Part shown: positions 1 through 10,930 of the stretch, one piece after another
Numbering within the stretch: position 1 is the stretch's first letter
How the letters are laid out: every line of letters begins with the position of its first letter
NCBI GenBank assembly: GCA_003313425.1
Contig: NHZP01000033.1
Span: 434,001-498,000 of the forward strand
Reading direction: 5' to 3'
Length of the DNA: 64,000 nucleotides
DNA from: Pseudopyrenochaeta lycopersici
Lineage: Eukaryota; Ascomycota; Dothideomycetes; Pleosporales; Pseudopyrenochaetaceae
Made by a program: the position numbers and the translations under genes
Notes under the pieces: generated by a model
What the model was told of the DNA's origin: nothing
Seen by the model: only the letters and a program-made list of their open reading frames with translations
Databases searched by the model: none

Positions 1-76
1 GAATAATGCGATACGGATACAACCCTTCACATGTTTCTGCTAGCTGCCGAATCATGGCACACAATTTAATTTACAT

Positions 77-120
77 CAGATATTGTGCCTCGAGATTGTG
101 CTCATAAGGCACAATATCTG
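77..120. repeat. Perfect 13-bp inverted repeat
   Basis: Arms at 77-89 and 108-120 are exact reverse complements (CAGATATTGTGCC / GGCACAATATCTG) with an 18-base loop. It lies 24 bases beyond the stop codon of the minus-strand GH79 gene, so a transcript running past the stop would fold a hairpin in its 3' region. It could be a 3'-end processing structure or the scar of a small mobile element. The sequence alone does not decide. Confidence 0.6.
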
Positions 121-143
121 AAGTGAGTCGCAGAGCAAATCAA

Positions 144-1885
144 TCATTGTTTTTGCACTATAACAGCTTCTGATGCAAGCAGTGTAATAAAACCGTTGTT
201 GACAAACTCTACCTTTCGGCTTCCGATGATTTTACCAGCACTATCCACACTCTGGCCAGCCCAGGTCACTCCAGTCTTGGCTGCAGAGGTTGCACCAGTT
301 AACCGCTGGACTTTGAGGTTTGCACCAAGAATAGAATTGGCGTCAAAATCTATGCTTGTTCGATTAGATCCGCTAGTTGCGTACTGAGTGTTCAGGAGAA
401 TGAGCTTTTGGATCTTATTTTCGTCATATATAGCGAAATGGACCGCTGTGCTCGTGTCTAAAGATGTGATAGGAGCGACTTTGGGTGCTTTGAGATCGCC
501 AACAACGTCTGCTATGAATAACATCGTATAGTAGCTGATAATGTGCATTAGACAATGGAGACGGATCGAATCCATACTGCACTTACGTAGGGTGAATATG
601 GGGCCCGGGGTTCAACGGAGTGCCCACTGGCTCCCACATGGAATAATAAAAGTCCCCTTGGCCCATGTGGAAGAAGAATCGGCCAATTCCAGCCGAAGCT
701 CCCGACAGCGCGTAATCAAGCTCCCATAAGGCAGCGCCAAGCGTATTGGAGACGCCGTCTTTCCCGTGGCATGCGACAGATCCTGTTTCACCCATATGTA
801 TCTCTTTACCCAATGACTGAGCTGCTGATATTTCGGCGCTATACTGATTGATTAGGTTCTTTGTCTTTTTATGGTCCAGAAAATTGGTCAAATTGACTTT
901 CGCTGCGTCGGCAGCTTCATAATGAAGATGAAATCAGTAACTGAATATTTTTAAAAAGGTGAATGCGAATAGAGGCATACCTGAACAGATGTTGTAAGGA
1001 TATCCGTGAACAGAGAAGTATTCAATTCCTGCAATAGATTGTGGAACCCCTAACTTTACTAACTCCGCTATCGTCAAGTCCGAGTTGAAGTCTTGCGGTG
1101 GTCCTGCGAATGATGGGAACTGGAACCTGACATTGCTTGCCGAGCGCTCTCTAAGACGCGGTAACCAGTTCCGCATCTGGCTGGCATATGCATTGGCGTT
1201 GTACCCAGAAGGACGAAAGGGCCCATAGAGGTTTACCTCATTCCCGAGCTCATAAGCCATGATAAGGCTTTGGTCTAGGTATTTCAATGCACCATCAACC
1301 TCTGCTTGAGCAATGCTGTAGCTATCTGTACGATATTGTCAGCAACATAATTCAAACTCAGCTCCTTCAAGGTGCCAGCTACATACTATTGCGAAAATTA
1401 AGACCGAAAATAATGGGTGAGTTCTGAGGTACATTTTCTGTTAAAATAGAGAACAGGTCTTTGTTAAATGTGACTGCTACAGCTTCTGTGGTTTTGGGAT
1501 CGTTCGGGTCATTCTTTACAATCCTTTTCAACGTCTCATTGCAATTTTCGCAGAAGTCCGCCCGATCCTGAGTGTTGCCACCGATTCGCAGGATAGCGGG
1601 ACTGTGTGATCGATCGACGATATTCTGAAGAAGTTGTTTGGAGAACTGATTGGGTTTTCCAATATCACCAAAAAAGTCCAAGGTATTACCAAACCTATTG
1701 TTATCGATACTTAGTGAATATGCGACATGTGAGATGACTGATTCGGCTTACTCGATAGACAAACTTATGAGCTGTTTATCCAAAGGCAACGCATCCGCGG
1801 CCAGCTCTTTTTCATCAAAGACTAGACTCAGTTGTGTAGCAGTCACGGCCTTGATTGCTGCTAGGTATAGGAGATGAAAGAACAT
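144..1885 (-). CDS. Secreted GH79 glycoside hydrolase (beta-glucuronidase/heparanase-like), 5 exons
   Basis: Exons read on the minus strand: 1885-1752, 1709-1387, 1325-981, 914-587, 534-144. All four introns are GT...AG and 43-66 bp long. The joined length of 1,521 nt stays in frame and gives 506 residues, the usual size for fungal GH79. The start is chosen because it opens a hydrophobic signal-like peptide (MFFHLLYLAAIKAVTA). The acid/base Glu of GNE is at about residue 182 and the nucleophile Glu of MGETGS at about 310. The last ~130 residues resemble the GH79 C-terminal beta-sandwich. Known members of the family release glucuronic acid or 4-O-methyl-glucuronic acid from glycans outside the cell. 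The exact substrate cannot be read here. TATATA at about 1951-1957 is a plausible promoter element. The gene looks intact. Confidence 0.85.
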
Positions 1886-3165
1886 GACGCTGTTTATTGA
1901 AAAGCACAGTGGTTCCCGATGTTCGTAGCTATAGATTCATTATCAACATCCCCATATATACACATTTCATACGATATCCTGACGCAGATTCGTTTCGTCA
2001 TGTCGTTCACACAAACCAGCCGCTGGACGGGAAAATAATATCCACCACGCTGATTGCACAAACACAAACAAATCAGATATTCTAGCGCGGCGCAAGTTGC
2101 ATCGGGCATAACTTTTGCCGTCGAGGATCAGCCGTAGAAAGGATGATCCCCGCAGTCGATGTTAACGAGTTTACTAAGCGGGGTATTAATGTAGCGAACA
2201 AGTCTTGTCGGGCGATTTTAAGGCCGTTGAAACAGTGCTGCTGTCCCCCAAGCTACAGAATGCAAACGTTTTGTGGTTATTCTCGGTACCATTGGTTTTT
2301 TAGGGAACATGCAATTGATTTGTCTATAAGGGTGTGAGAGTGCCCACGGATCATGCCCAGCATATAACGGAAACCGCAGCTTTTCTTCACCACACTACAA
2401 GCCATTTCTAGCTCAATGGGGCAGTGAAATTCTTCCTTGAAGCTTTTATAAAGTATATCAGGGAGTCAGAGATGCGGGGCGCGGGGCGCAGGGTCGGAGT
2501 TTTGTGCGAACGCAGGTAGCGTAGCCTCGGACTCAAACCCGAGTAACGCCCTCGTATAAAATGTTGTAGCGTATTAGCGCTCATTCTTCGAAATAACGCA
2601 GCGTAGGGTTGCAGTATCTATTTTGTACCCTGGGTTATTTATCACTTGACTAGTTATGTAATAATGTTTACAATGTCCTCTCATTTATGATCCTATTTTC
2701 GGAATCTTCCTACTCTCTATATAGTTATCTATTTAACAATATTTATAATTTTTTGGCCTTTCAGTTTCTAAACTCTTAAATTAAAGAACCCCAGTTTTAG
2801 ACTAGATTATTCTAATCTTTAACATAATGTCCTTTCCTCTCTGTTAGTATAAGATGTGTCTAACAGTAAAATCTTCTGCTTTGTATATGTAAATGATCCA
2901 ACAATATATAGAAAAGATTAATACTCGGTACTAGTATTCAGAGATTACTTCTATTCTATATTATTTACTTAATTCAATAGCCCGTAAGTGAGTAGTTAAT
3001 TGTTTATCTTAGAGATCTATCGCAATGGTTCATGTCTAAGGTATTATCTAATTAAGTACAATTTTATTCCCAAGAGTCATGCGATACTGAGTACATAATT
3101 CATTCTTATATTGCAAAGATGCTGACTTTGCTAAATGCTGGCAATCTAAATTTACGAAAGTTTAC
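1886..3165. other. Intergenic region with a TA-rich block
   Basis: No coding region is supportable. The first ~750 bases have ordinary composition and must hold the GH79 promoter. A short G-rich run lies near 2470-2495. From about 2640 to 3160 the sequence is strongly TA-rich and could be a RIP-mutated repeat remnant, but no terminal repeats or protein traces are visible. Confidence 0.6.
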
Positions 3166-5198
3166 CTAGACTTCATCGCATGCTCCTAACTCGAGATAAT
3201 CAAGATCTTTCGGGTTCGCCACAATCCTCATTGTGGTGGCAAGGATCTTTTTACCATCCAACAAACCGCCGATATCCATCCTTAACGTCACCGTCCATTC
3301 ATGCTTATCTATGAACTCATATCGAAATGTCTCACCCCAGTCACTCACATCGATGCCTCGATGGCCCCCCATTTGATGTACCACCTTTTGGTCAGTTAGT
3401 AAGACTTGTTGTGCCTCGAAAGCCTCGCATAATTCATGTCCAAACCCAGAATTTAGCCATCCTGCTCCCCAGAGCCTCGCAGTGCACCCAGTCACACTAT
3501 TACAATTTTCGAGTTGGCACCATGCGGAGGGTCTTTGAGGTGCGACCGGACGGGGATTTTTAGTTGTGATTTTGTATCTCCAGTCGCCCACTTCGACTTC
3601 GCCACCAGCTTTCCAGGCCATTGGATTAGAGTCTTTATCGCATTCGTCGAGAATCTTGTGCAGATTCTTAGAGCACTGGTCAGGTGTAGGGGCCCCCGTC
3701 GCAAGGAGGTTGGGCCCTGCCCAGATCTCAACGGCTTCAGGAGTGCTAGACAGGTAATGACCGCCTCCAATACTCTCAGTCATGCCAGCAAGCTTAGGAC
3801 AATAGGTGTTCGTAATCAAATCACTAACTGAGTTTCTCGTCGCGTAGTTCTGGTCTTGAAGTCCTCTGCATTTTACTGATGGTCCAGGCGTAGGCACAGG
3901 GTTTGGTTGAGCCAAGTCGGAGCCATAAGCCGCAAAGAAGGCATCTCTGTAGGCTTCGTGTCCAAGTTTTGTTGGGTGGAATGTGCGCACCAAGAATTCT
4001 GGTAAATCGCTTGCTTTCGAGATTGGTGGTTCGTCGTCATTGCTTTTTACATTATTTGGCAGGGTTTGCAAGTGAATCTCTCCACCCTCTTTGACAGATT
4101 CGGCTATCAAACAGGTGAAGTAGTCTCCACCATGTCCTCCTCTATCCAAAATGGCTTGACAGTCCCCAGAGAAGGCCAGAGTATCAGATTTCAGTAGCAG
4201 CTGTTCGCTAGCGAAGTATTCAAAGGGGAAAACCCAGATTTTTGAATTACGGTAGCTGGGTTCTTTAACGCCTTCTTCACAAAACCGATGACCCTCGAAG
4301 AACGGATCTGTGTTTACAAAGGTAATTGGTGCACCTTCCTTGACCATGTTCGATATGATGGATTGTATCTTGTCATTTAGTTTGGAAGTCAATTCGTTCA
4401 TTTTCTTACGCCGCTCTTTGATAAGAGGCAATACGTCGTTCGAATTGCATCCGAATTTGAAGCTGATCTCATCGCATGCATCGCTCTTTTCGTTCCAAAA
4501 CCGGGGATAACTAGTGACAAATAAACGAGCATCAGGTGCATTTGTGATGATAGATTGGAGTGCCTTTTTGTACGTCGGCTCAAGTTTCTCTTCGATTTTA
4601 TTATCCATCTTCTTCATGGCAGATGCGCAGTCGTTTGTGCAATCATCGAATGGCTCGAAATATCCAGCACATCCGCTACAACCAATACTTTTGAATTTAT
4701 AGACACACTAGTGCAACATCAGCAAAAGCATTTCTAAAACTACTGTCAACTTACCCGGTCAAGTAATTCTGAAAAACCAACATCGTTACCACCAATGGAA
4801 AGGGTGACAAGATCTGGGTTTCTCCCTGGCAGCCACGCTGACTGCGGCTCCTTTGGCTGATCATCGTTCACATCTCTACCTTCCCCATGGATATTATTTG
4901 TCAAGGCTCCAGAGCATGCTATGAAATCGAATCTTTCAAGTGGCCTCTTTCCGTGTAACCTAGGGTCGCCACCAACGAGAGGCCCCCAAGCGTCCTGGGT
5001 GCGATGACAATGCGGTGTTTCATCGTAAGCCCTTCCAGCACCTGGGCCTGCCGCAAAAGAGTCACCGAGGTGAGCGAACCTGCTAACATCGAATGTATCT
5101 CGTGGGCTAAGCTGTAACACACCAGGAAGCGCTAGGGCAATAGTCTGGCCTGCCAGACCTATGATAACTACTTGTAAAAATTTTAATGAAGAAGACAT
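3166..5198 (-). CDS. Secreted SGNH/GDSL-type hydrolase with C-terminal cysteine-bearing extension, 2 exons
   Basis: Exons 5198-4755 and 4707-3166 are joined by a 47 bp GTAAGT...TAG intron and give 661 residues. Residues 1 to ~24 are a hydrophobic signal peptide. The SGNH blocks are in order: GDSFAAG with catalytic Ser47, GGND at 136-139 with the oxyanion Asn, and HPTKLGH with catalytic His392. Family members hydrolyse esters of lipids, acetylated sugars or similar; the substrate is not predictable. Residues after ~425 form an extra region of ~235 residues with many cysteines that I do not recognise, so the protein is longer than a simple SGNH esterase. A TATATA stretch at about 5278-5285 lies 80 bases upstream of the start. 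The reading frame is clean, so the gene is probably functional. Confidence 0.82.
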
Positions 5199-6016
5199 AT
5201 GGACTATATCTTTGTAGAAAAGCCGATAGGATAATGAGGAAACAGATGTTGCGGGATGGTGGCAGACGGACAGTATCTAATATATACACTACTAAGACGT
5301 GCTTCGCCATAATGTTGCCGCAGTTGATTGTTGGTTTAGCAGTCTGATCGCTGTACTCATATTCGACCAGGAATCGAAAAGCGTCAAGCGCGGCGTGGTA
5401 TCCAAAAAAAAAAAGCGTCACGATGTGCTTACGCTTCGATTTACAGCTTGAAACAACTCACATCCACGCCTCACCCTGGTTGCGGGATTTGTGTGTTGAT
5501 TCATGAAGCAGTAATCTTGAATGTTGTCCTTTCAAGGCCATGGTAGTGTTGTTTGTCTTATGGATGAGATAATGATACGGAAGGAAATACCATTCAGCTT
5601 TGGTCTACTCCTCTATGGACAATACAGACATAACTTACGAATTATCACTATCTCGCTGAATTTAGTCAGCTTTTCTAAGTGCACAGCTCAACATTACACC
5701 GTAACACGATGAAGTGGCGAAGATAACTAGAGTTCCGTGGCGCAGATAGTGGGGCAATATACTTTTGCTGTATGCCGTAAGCTCAAACTTACTGAAATAG
5801 TTCGCAAGTTCTGGTGCCGCCTTCATGTTGGGGCTAGATTTGTCGGACTTGCATTGACTGGAGATACATGAAACTCAAGCTAGTCAATGTCACACGGTGG
5901 CTTCGACTCTGTATTGTTATGGATGTACTTACAGACTCTCACAAGCTGTAAGTATGGGATTGATTTGATGGCAAAGTTGGCCTGGGTGCTTCATACGCAC
6001 TAAAGCTGCGTCAACA
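5199..6016. other. Intergenic region between SGNH gene and transposon
   Basis: This holds the promoter of the minus-strand SGNH gene (TATA-like sequence near 5280). An A-run at about 5404-5414 is present. No gene could be supported in the ~800 bases up to the transposon edge. Confidence 0.5.
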
Positions 6017-6154
6017 CATCTATGGGTTGCAAAAATCGGGGAATTCCTTGGCACCATCGCGTAATTCTTGCGACGCGCTCAATCCTCACCAAAACGACGC
6101 GTTTTCGTGAATCCGCCTATGCACGCTGCTAAACTTGTTTTTTTTTGACGCGAA
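6017..6154 (+). repeat. Left TIR of the 4.9-kb transposon
   Basis: Reverse complement of 10794-10930 with only a handful of mismatches over ~137 bases, ending internally in a T-run followed by GACGCGAA. Confidence 0.9.
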
Positions 6155-6234
6155 ATACATAGACGCAGATGTGAGGCTTTAGTGTACTATATAAACAGCG
6201 CATACTGATTTTTTTGTGGCGTAGCAGTCCCACT

Positions 6235-7326
6235 ATGTATCGCGCTCATGGCCTCGGTCGTCAGCCTAAGCCCCCCATCCCAAGGCTCCCTCCTGCTACG
6301 AGCCAGCGCGGACTATCTGACCAGACTCGTCTGAATATTTGTCGCTTTCTCACACTTGGATTTAGTCATCAAACAATTGCTGACATAGAGGGTTGTTCAG
6401 TACATGCAGTCCGCAATGTAGAGACTAACATCTGGGAGCGAGGCTCCATCCGGAAGCAACCAACTGGAATTCTTGGGCGGCCATCTAAAATAGGCGTTGA
6501 AGACGGTGAGGCGCTATTTGATGAGCTCGTCCGAAGTGGGTGGATGTATCTAGAAGAGATTGTATACTGGTTATTTATAGAAAGAGGAGTCTACTGTTCA
6601 AGGTCCACAGTATCGCGATACCTTAAGAAGCACAACTGGTCTGCACAGAGTATACGGCCTCACTCACTTAGTCGAAATGATGATCTTCGAGAGTCCTATC
6701 GACGTAGCTTGAGGCGATTTGCGGCTGAGGACCTGGTGTTTCTGGATGAGTCTATCTTCAATAAGAAGTGCGGTTGGCGACACAAAGCCTATGGTCCTAT
6801 TGGGGACAAGAGTCGCTATACACAAGATATTAGACGGGGTAATACATATGCGATACTGCCAGCCTACACGGTAAATGGGTATCTCCCATGTACTGGTATT
6901 AAGAGGGGGTACTTCAGCCACGAGGAGTTTTTAACCTAGATTACTGAGCGACTACTGCCAACCCTACAGACCCACTATGGCACCAAACCTATGGTTATTA
7001 TACTAGATAATGTTAGTATCCATACTAACAACGACATTGCCCGCACTATTGAGGAAGCTAGTCATGTTATAAGATATCTGCCGCCTTACTCTCCAGACTA
7101 CAATCCAATTAAGCTTTCATTTAGGGTATTAAAATCCTATATTAAGAAAAACTTTGTTTAGACACGGGCAAACTACGATTCATTTAGATCTTTTCTAGCT
7201 GAGGCTATTCGCCATAGTCGCTGTGATCGGTTTGCTACAAAACACTTTAAATATGCTGCTAGAGGGCTATACGTAGAACAATCAGAGTTAGATGAAGCAA
7301 GGCGTCAGTTAAGGCTAGGGAACTAG
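6235..7326 (+). pseudogene. Tc1/mariner (DDE) transposase with nonsense mutations
   Basis: The frame from ATG 6235 to TAG 7324 is about 363 codons. An N-terminal helix-turn-helix region (LSDQTRLNICRFLTLG...) is followed by a second DNA-binding segment and a DDE catalytic core: LVFLDES with the first Asp, VIILDNVSIHT with the second Asp, then SPDYNPI where the third acidic residue is expected. Two in-frame TAG codons (6937-6939 and 7159-7161) interrupt it, and the third catalytic position is Lys (AAG) instead of Glu. All three changes fit TpG to TpA, the minus-strand view of RIP. A TATA-like box (CTATATAAAC) lies at 6188-6197. This copy cannot encode an active transposase. Confidence 0.88.
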
Positions 7327-7340
7327 TGATTATAGGATCT

Positions 7341-7525
7341 GGCAAACTTTGATATAGAGATAAGAGTTCCTAAGGGTAAATAAACTTATGCTTAAAGGGA
7401 GAAGGAGAATTTCTGGGGATAGGCAAATTTATACATGTTGAGAGAATAAGAGTTTCTGAGGTTAGGCAAGTTTAAGTATGCAGAGAGAAGGAGGCTCTCT
7501 GACACTTAGGCAAACTTATGTAACA
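7341..7525 (+). repeat. Degenerate ~42-bp tandem repeat downstream of the transposase
   Basis: Units beginning GGCAAACTTATG-like recur near 7341, 7380, 7422, 7465 and 7509, each followed by a purine-rich GAGAGAAGGAG-like stretch. The copies have diverged by many substitutions. It lies directly after the transposase stop, in the presumed 3' UTR. Confidence 0.65.
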
Positions 7526-7565
7526 CACTGGCTATCTGTGGACTGCCTTATAGATTATTTCACCC

Positions 7566-7606
7566 TGCCTTCATCTCCTGCCTTCATCTCCTGCCTTCAT
7601 CTCCTG
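7566..7606 (+). repeat. 13-bp minisatellite, 3 copies
   Basis: The unit GCCTTCATCTCCT is repeated three times in a row without variation. Confidence 0.85.
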
Positions 7607-8901
7607 CCTTTACTAGGATTGAGCCCCTCAGTTGGTTCACTACAGTGATGCCAAACCAATGGGCATTTCCCAGGTATTCCTTGCCTTAATTTGTCCCAAA
7701 GGATGTTATTAAGTTCACGCCAGTAACTCTCGCAAACTCCCTCGTATCTTGCATTAGATGCATACCCTCAGAGCTGCCGAGTCCCCCAGCAAGTGACAGA
7801 TAGCCCCTCAGAGAAGGAATCACTGGAATAACAGTGATGGCTGAAGTGTCAGACACTTCATACCCAAGCACATGAAAGAGCTTGACCAACCTTCGGTATT
7901 TGATCAAAAGTTGCTACTATTAGTACCTAAAAGCTGTCAGTAATTGCAAGAGCTCCAAGGTGTTTAAAACGACACTTACCTTGTACCTTATGCCTCTAAA
8001 AGATAAGTTAGTCTTCAAAAACATTAAGTTGATCTCACAAGCTTATGTCTTGAATCTCTCTCCATCTCAATCTCTCAATCTCTCAATCTCTCAATCTCTC
8101 AATCTCTCAATCTCTCAATCTCTCAATCTCTCAATCTCTCAATCTCCATCTCTTCAAAATTGTCTATCTTGTGCTAACAAAATCCGCCGTACAGTTGCGC
8201 TGAGCAGACTGTCTTCCAATTGCCCTGAGCAGCTTGGGATCGTTCGTATCGAATTGCCTTCTGTGAAATGAAGGACTTCGGTGCCTCCCGTCGGAGGGCT
8301 TCCAGCATAGGTTGATCAGACCCAGCTGTTGAACCAGAAGGTAGACCTTGTCAACTCACGTGCAAAGCTCTCACCCATCCTGCAGGTGGGCGACAGGCAG
8401 AAGCAATCGCTGCAAGATTGAACTTCGCATCGCTTTTCAGGGCTCAGAGCTGTACCGGAGGATTCATGTCACCAAATGGACTGCAACCAACACCAAGGTG
8501 GGCAGATGAGTTGGAGGATTGAGGAGGGAGAGGAGGTTTATATAGTCGAGATTCCAGGGTCCTAGCGGCAGCCACATGACCAGTTTGCTGGTGGTGAGCG
8601 ATGAGGGTGAGGCCTACTTTGCTTTAGAAATTGCTAGATAGCTGCAAAAAGCTGCTGAGGTGGTGAACATGAGAGTGAACAATGCTGAGGTCCTTCAATT
8701 TCAACCCTGCTATTGGTTGAGCTAGCTCCTGGGGTGTTACCACAGGATTTTTTTGCAAAGGCAAAAATCCTGTGATGTGTGACGTCAGGTGGTGAACATA
8801 AGCCCAAGTTACGGCACTCAATTTGCAGCGCTATAGTATTATTTTAGTGTATCTTGAAATTGAACTACTCAAGGCCGCTCGCTAAGACTGTGTTACCTAC
8901 T
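7607..8901. other. Non-coding middle of the 4.9-kb transposon
   Basis: I see no convincing gene. Besides the minisatellite it holds a hairpin-forming inverted repeat at 8741-8774 (CACAGGATTTTT...AAAAATCCTGTG) and two near-copies of GGTGGTGAACAT at about 8660 and 8791, which could mark a small element nested inside the transposon. Confidence 0.45.
8066..8147 (+). repeat. 8-bp minisatellite (TCTCTCAA), about 10 copies
   Basis: Near-perfect tandem copies of an 8-base pyrimidine-rich unit. Because 8 is not a multiple of 3, open frames across it give a spurious repetitive Ser/Leu/Ile/Gln peptide, which I do not call a gene. Confidence 0.9.
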
Positions 8902-10719
8902 CTAATTGCTGTCATCAGATGCGTTGCTGGCCCGGAATACCTGCTTAAACCTGCGAATATCCTCTCTAAAATGTCGAACAACGCCATCTTTAAGCTTAAA
9001 AGGCTCACTAGTAGCAACCCGGTATAGCTCGCTGCTTGACGTAGACATATCCTTTAAATCTCCTATTGTCCACATTTGCTCAATTGCTACTTCACGAGCT
9101 CGCTCATACTCTGCCCTATCCTCGTCCATCTGCTCTTCTACAAGCCATTTCATAAATACTCTTACAGTGCCGCGTGTGTCAGGCCTCCCAGCACCAGCAA
9201 CTGGACTCGAATTTGTTGTGTAATTGCCCCTCGTTGACGTTGGCTTCGGTGCTTCAACATACGGATAGTGTGAAGGATGCGGTATTGTTAGAGACGTAAG
9301 ACTGGCAGCAGGATGTTGAGCAAAGCGCCTAGATGGCAAGACTGCTTTACGGGCCTCCCGCTCTAACGCACGCTGCTCATATCTCTCCTCCTCATCCTCA
9401 GCCCTCTCCCTCATGCGCATAACCTGAGCCTGCAGGGCAAGCTTCTCTTGCTGTTTCATCATTTGTACGAGTATGTTGGCCGCGCTACTATCAGATGAAG
9501 ACGAAGATAGAGGGCGCCTCTTCTTTTTATGCCCAGAGAGACTGCGTCTGTTATGAGGATTTGTAATAAGCTTATTTGGACGTGTCTGCCAAAGCTCAAT
9601 TAACTTTACTGGAGGAATGGCAACTGAAGCTTCGCCTTTTAAGATCATCTGCGCGAAGCTCTCAATCTCGTTCTCCCGTATCTCAAAATGTTCATGCGTT
9701 GCTTGATGAACGTAGCACCAGCGCTGGAAGTTCCCACAAACAGGAATCCTGCAAGCCCAGTAACGATGAATTGAGCTGATATGATCAATCCGTGATCTCA
9801 TCCTCTCTGCTTTTTCAATTGCCTCGTTCTCTTTTAACAACTGGTTTGTTCTGGTTCTGCTTAATAGTGTAGCAACAGGTGGATCAGAGGAAGGGTCGAC
9901 AGCAGTCCGAACAAAAGCCTTAGTTAGATTGTCCACTGCAATACGGACTTCGATTCGCAGCTCAACTCGCTGAGCAACACTTCGTCCACGGCGGACGTGT
10001 AGATCAATTATATTCCACACCTTCCTCCCCTCTGCGTCGCTGAAGTCAAGCATAGTACGATGGTTAAATGTAGCGCGTGATCTGCTGGTTTTAAAGGCAA
10101 TCTCCCGCCCAATGTACGTATACGGGCGACCGTTAACCCCTGACTGAGGGCTTGCAATTAGGGCTTCTACTGCGTCCTCAATCCCAGAAAAAGTGATAGA
10201 AGACTTTAACGTATCAATGTCCGTGTGCCTAGCCTTCCGTAGACCATTCACTATTATGACGTACTGTATTCCCACATCGTAGTCTAACTCTTTTATTAGT
10301 GACGAAGAAATGAGCGGCTCTCAGGCTAGGAGTGGCTGGCGGACTGGGCTTGGTGACGATACCTCAAAGTCAAGGATAGGAGGCGAAGATGGGACTAAGA
10401 TAGGTTCGTTGCCAGGTAGAGGCTCATCGCATCGCGTAGAGTTTTCAAGCGGGCTGCGCCAGGTAACACTCTGCCTAATTCCTCCCTCCTGTGGCCTCAC
10501 CACCTGTGCATGAGGTTTTGGCTTTGCTTTTGACTTAGTTGTTGCCTTTACTCTTTGTGCTGTTGGTAGCTTCGCCTTTGAAGACACTGCTAAGTTTTTA
10601 TTTGGCTCAGCTATAACATTTCTTGCTGTAGATTTCAACTTCGCAGAGCGAGTAGATTTAGCAGGTGGTGCTTCATGCTCATGTTCGACTTCTGCGGCTT
10701 TCCGCTTGCTAGGAGCCAT
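8902..10719 (-). pseudogene. Second transposon gene, unknown function, one premature stop
   Basis: From ATG 10719 (MAPSKRKAAE) one frame runs to the stop at 8902, about 605 codons, broken only by TGA at 10321-10323. There is no frame change across that stop. The N-terminal ~130 residues are Lys/Arg/Pro-rich and basic. The middle has a conserved-looking segment with a C-x4-C-x5-C...H arrangement (CRIPVCGNFQRWCYVH), a possible metal site. Residues ~370-450 are charged and helical (EKLALQAQVMRMRERAEDEEER), probably coiled coil. I recognise no named family. Its position, starting next to the right TIR, suggests an element-encoded accessory protein, for example a DNA-binding or assembly factor, but that is inference. 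A short intron removing the stop is an alternative, though no good GT...AG pair is evident. Confidence 0.65.
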
Positions 10720-10793
10720 TTGTGGGCGAGGACTTAATTGCCTACAACACCAGAAATTAGTATCACGACGTGTGCCACGGTCTAATAACTTAC

Positions 10794-10930
10794 TTCGCGT
10801 CAAAAAAAACCAGTTCGGCAGCGTGCATAGGCAGATTCACGAAAACGCGTCGTTTTGGTGAGGATTGAGCGCGTCGCAAGAATTACGCGATGGCGCCAAG
10901 GAATTCCCCGATTTTTGCAACCCATAGATG
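10794..10930 (-). repeat. Right TIR of the 4.9-kb transposon
   Basis: Inverted copy of 6017-6154. Outer end ...CCCATAGATG is followed directly by TA at 10931-10932. Confidence 0.9.

Larger units (their letters stand above)
6017..10930. mobile_element. 4.9-kb Tc1/mariner-type DNA transposon carrying two convergent genes
   Basis: The element is bounded by ~138 bp TIRs that begin CATCTATGGG. The right end is followed by TA; the left end is preceded by CA, so the TA target duplication is not perfect. Inside the left end a DDE transposase runs rightward. Inside the right end an unrelated gene runs leftward, so each gene starts close to a TIR and they converge. About 1.6 kb of non-coding sequence with several tandem repeats separates them. 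Both genes carry premature stops, so this copy is probably immobile. Ordinary Tc1/mariner elements are 1.3-2.4 kb with one gene, so size and second gene are unusual. Confidence 0.85.

Noticed and set aside
1897..2337. Short frames upstream of the GH79 gene
   Set aside because: They cover the GH79 promoter region and have no supporting features.
2400..2550. tRNA-like TAGCTCAATGGGGCAG at ~2409, and a T-arm-like hairpin at ~2521-2543 on the other strand
   Set aside because: The two boxes are on opposite strands and do not build one tRNA.
7960..8271. Open frame encoding a repetitive Ser/Leu/Ile/Gln peptide
   Set aside because: It is a by-product of the 8-bp minisatellite, without start context or conserved sequence.
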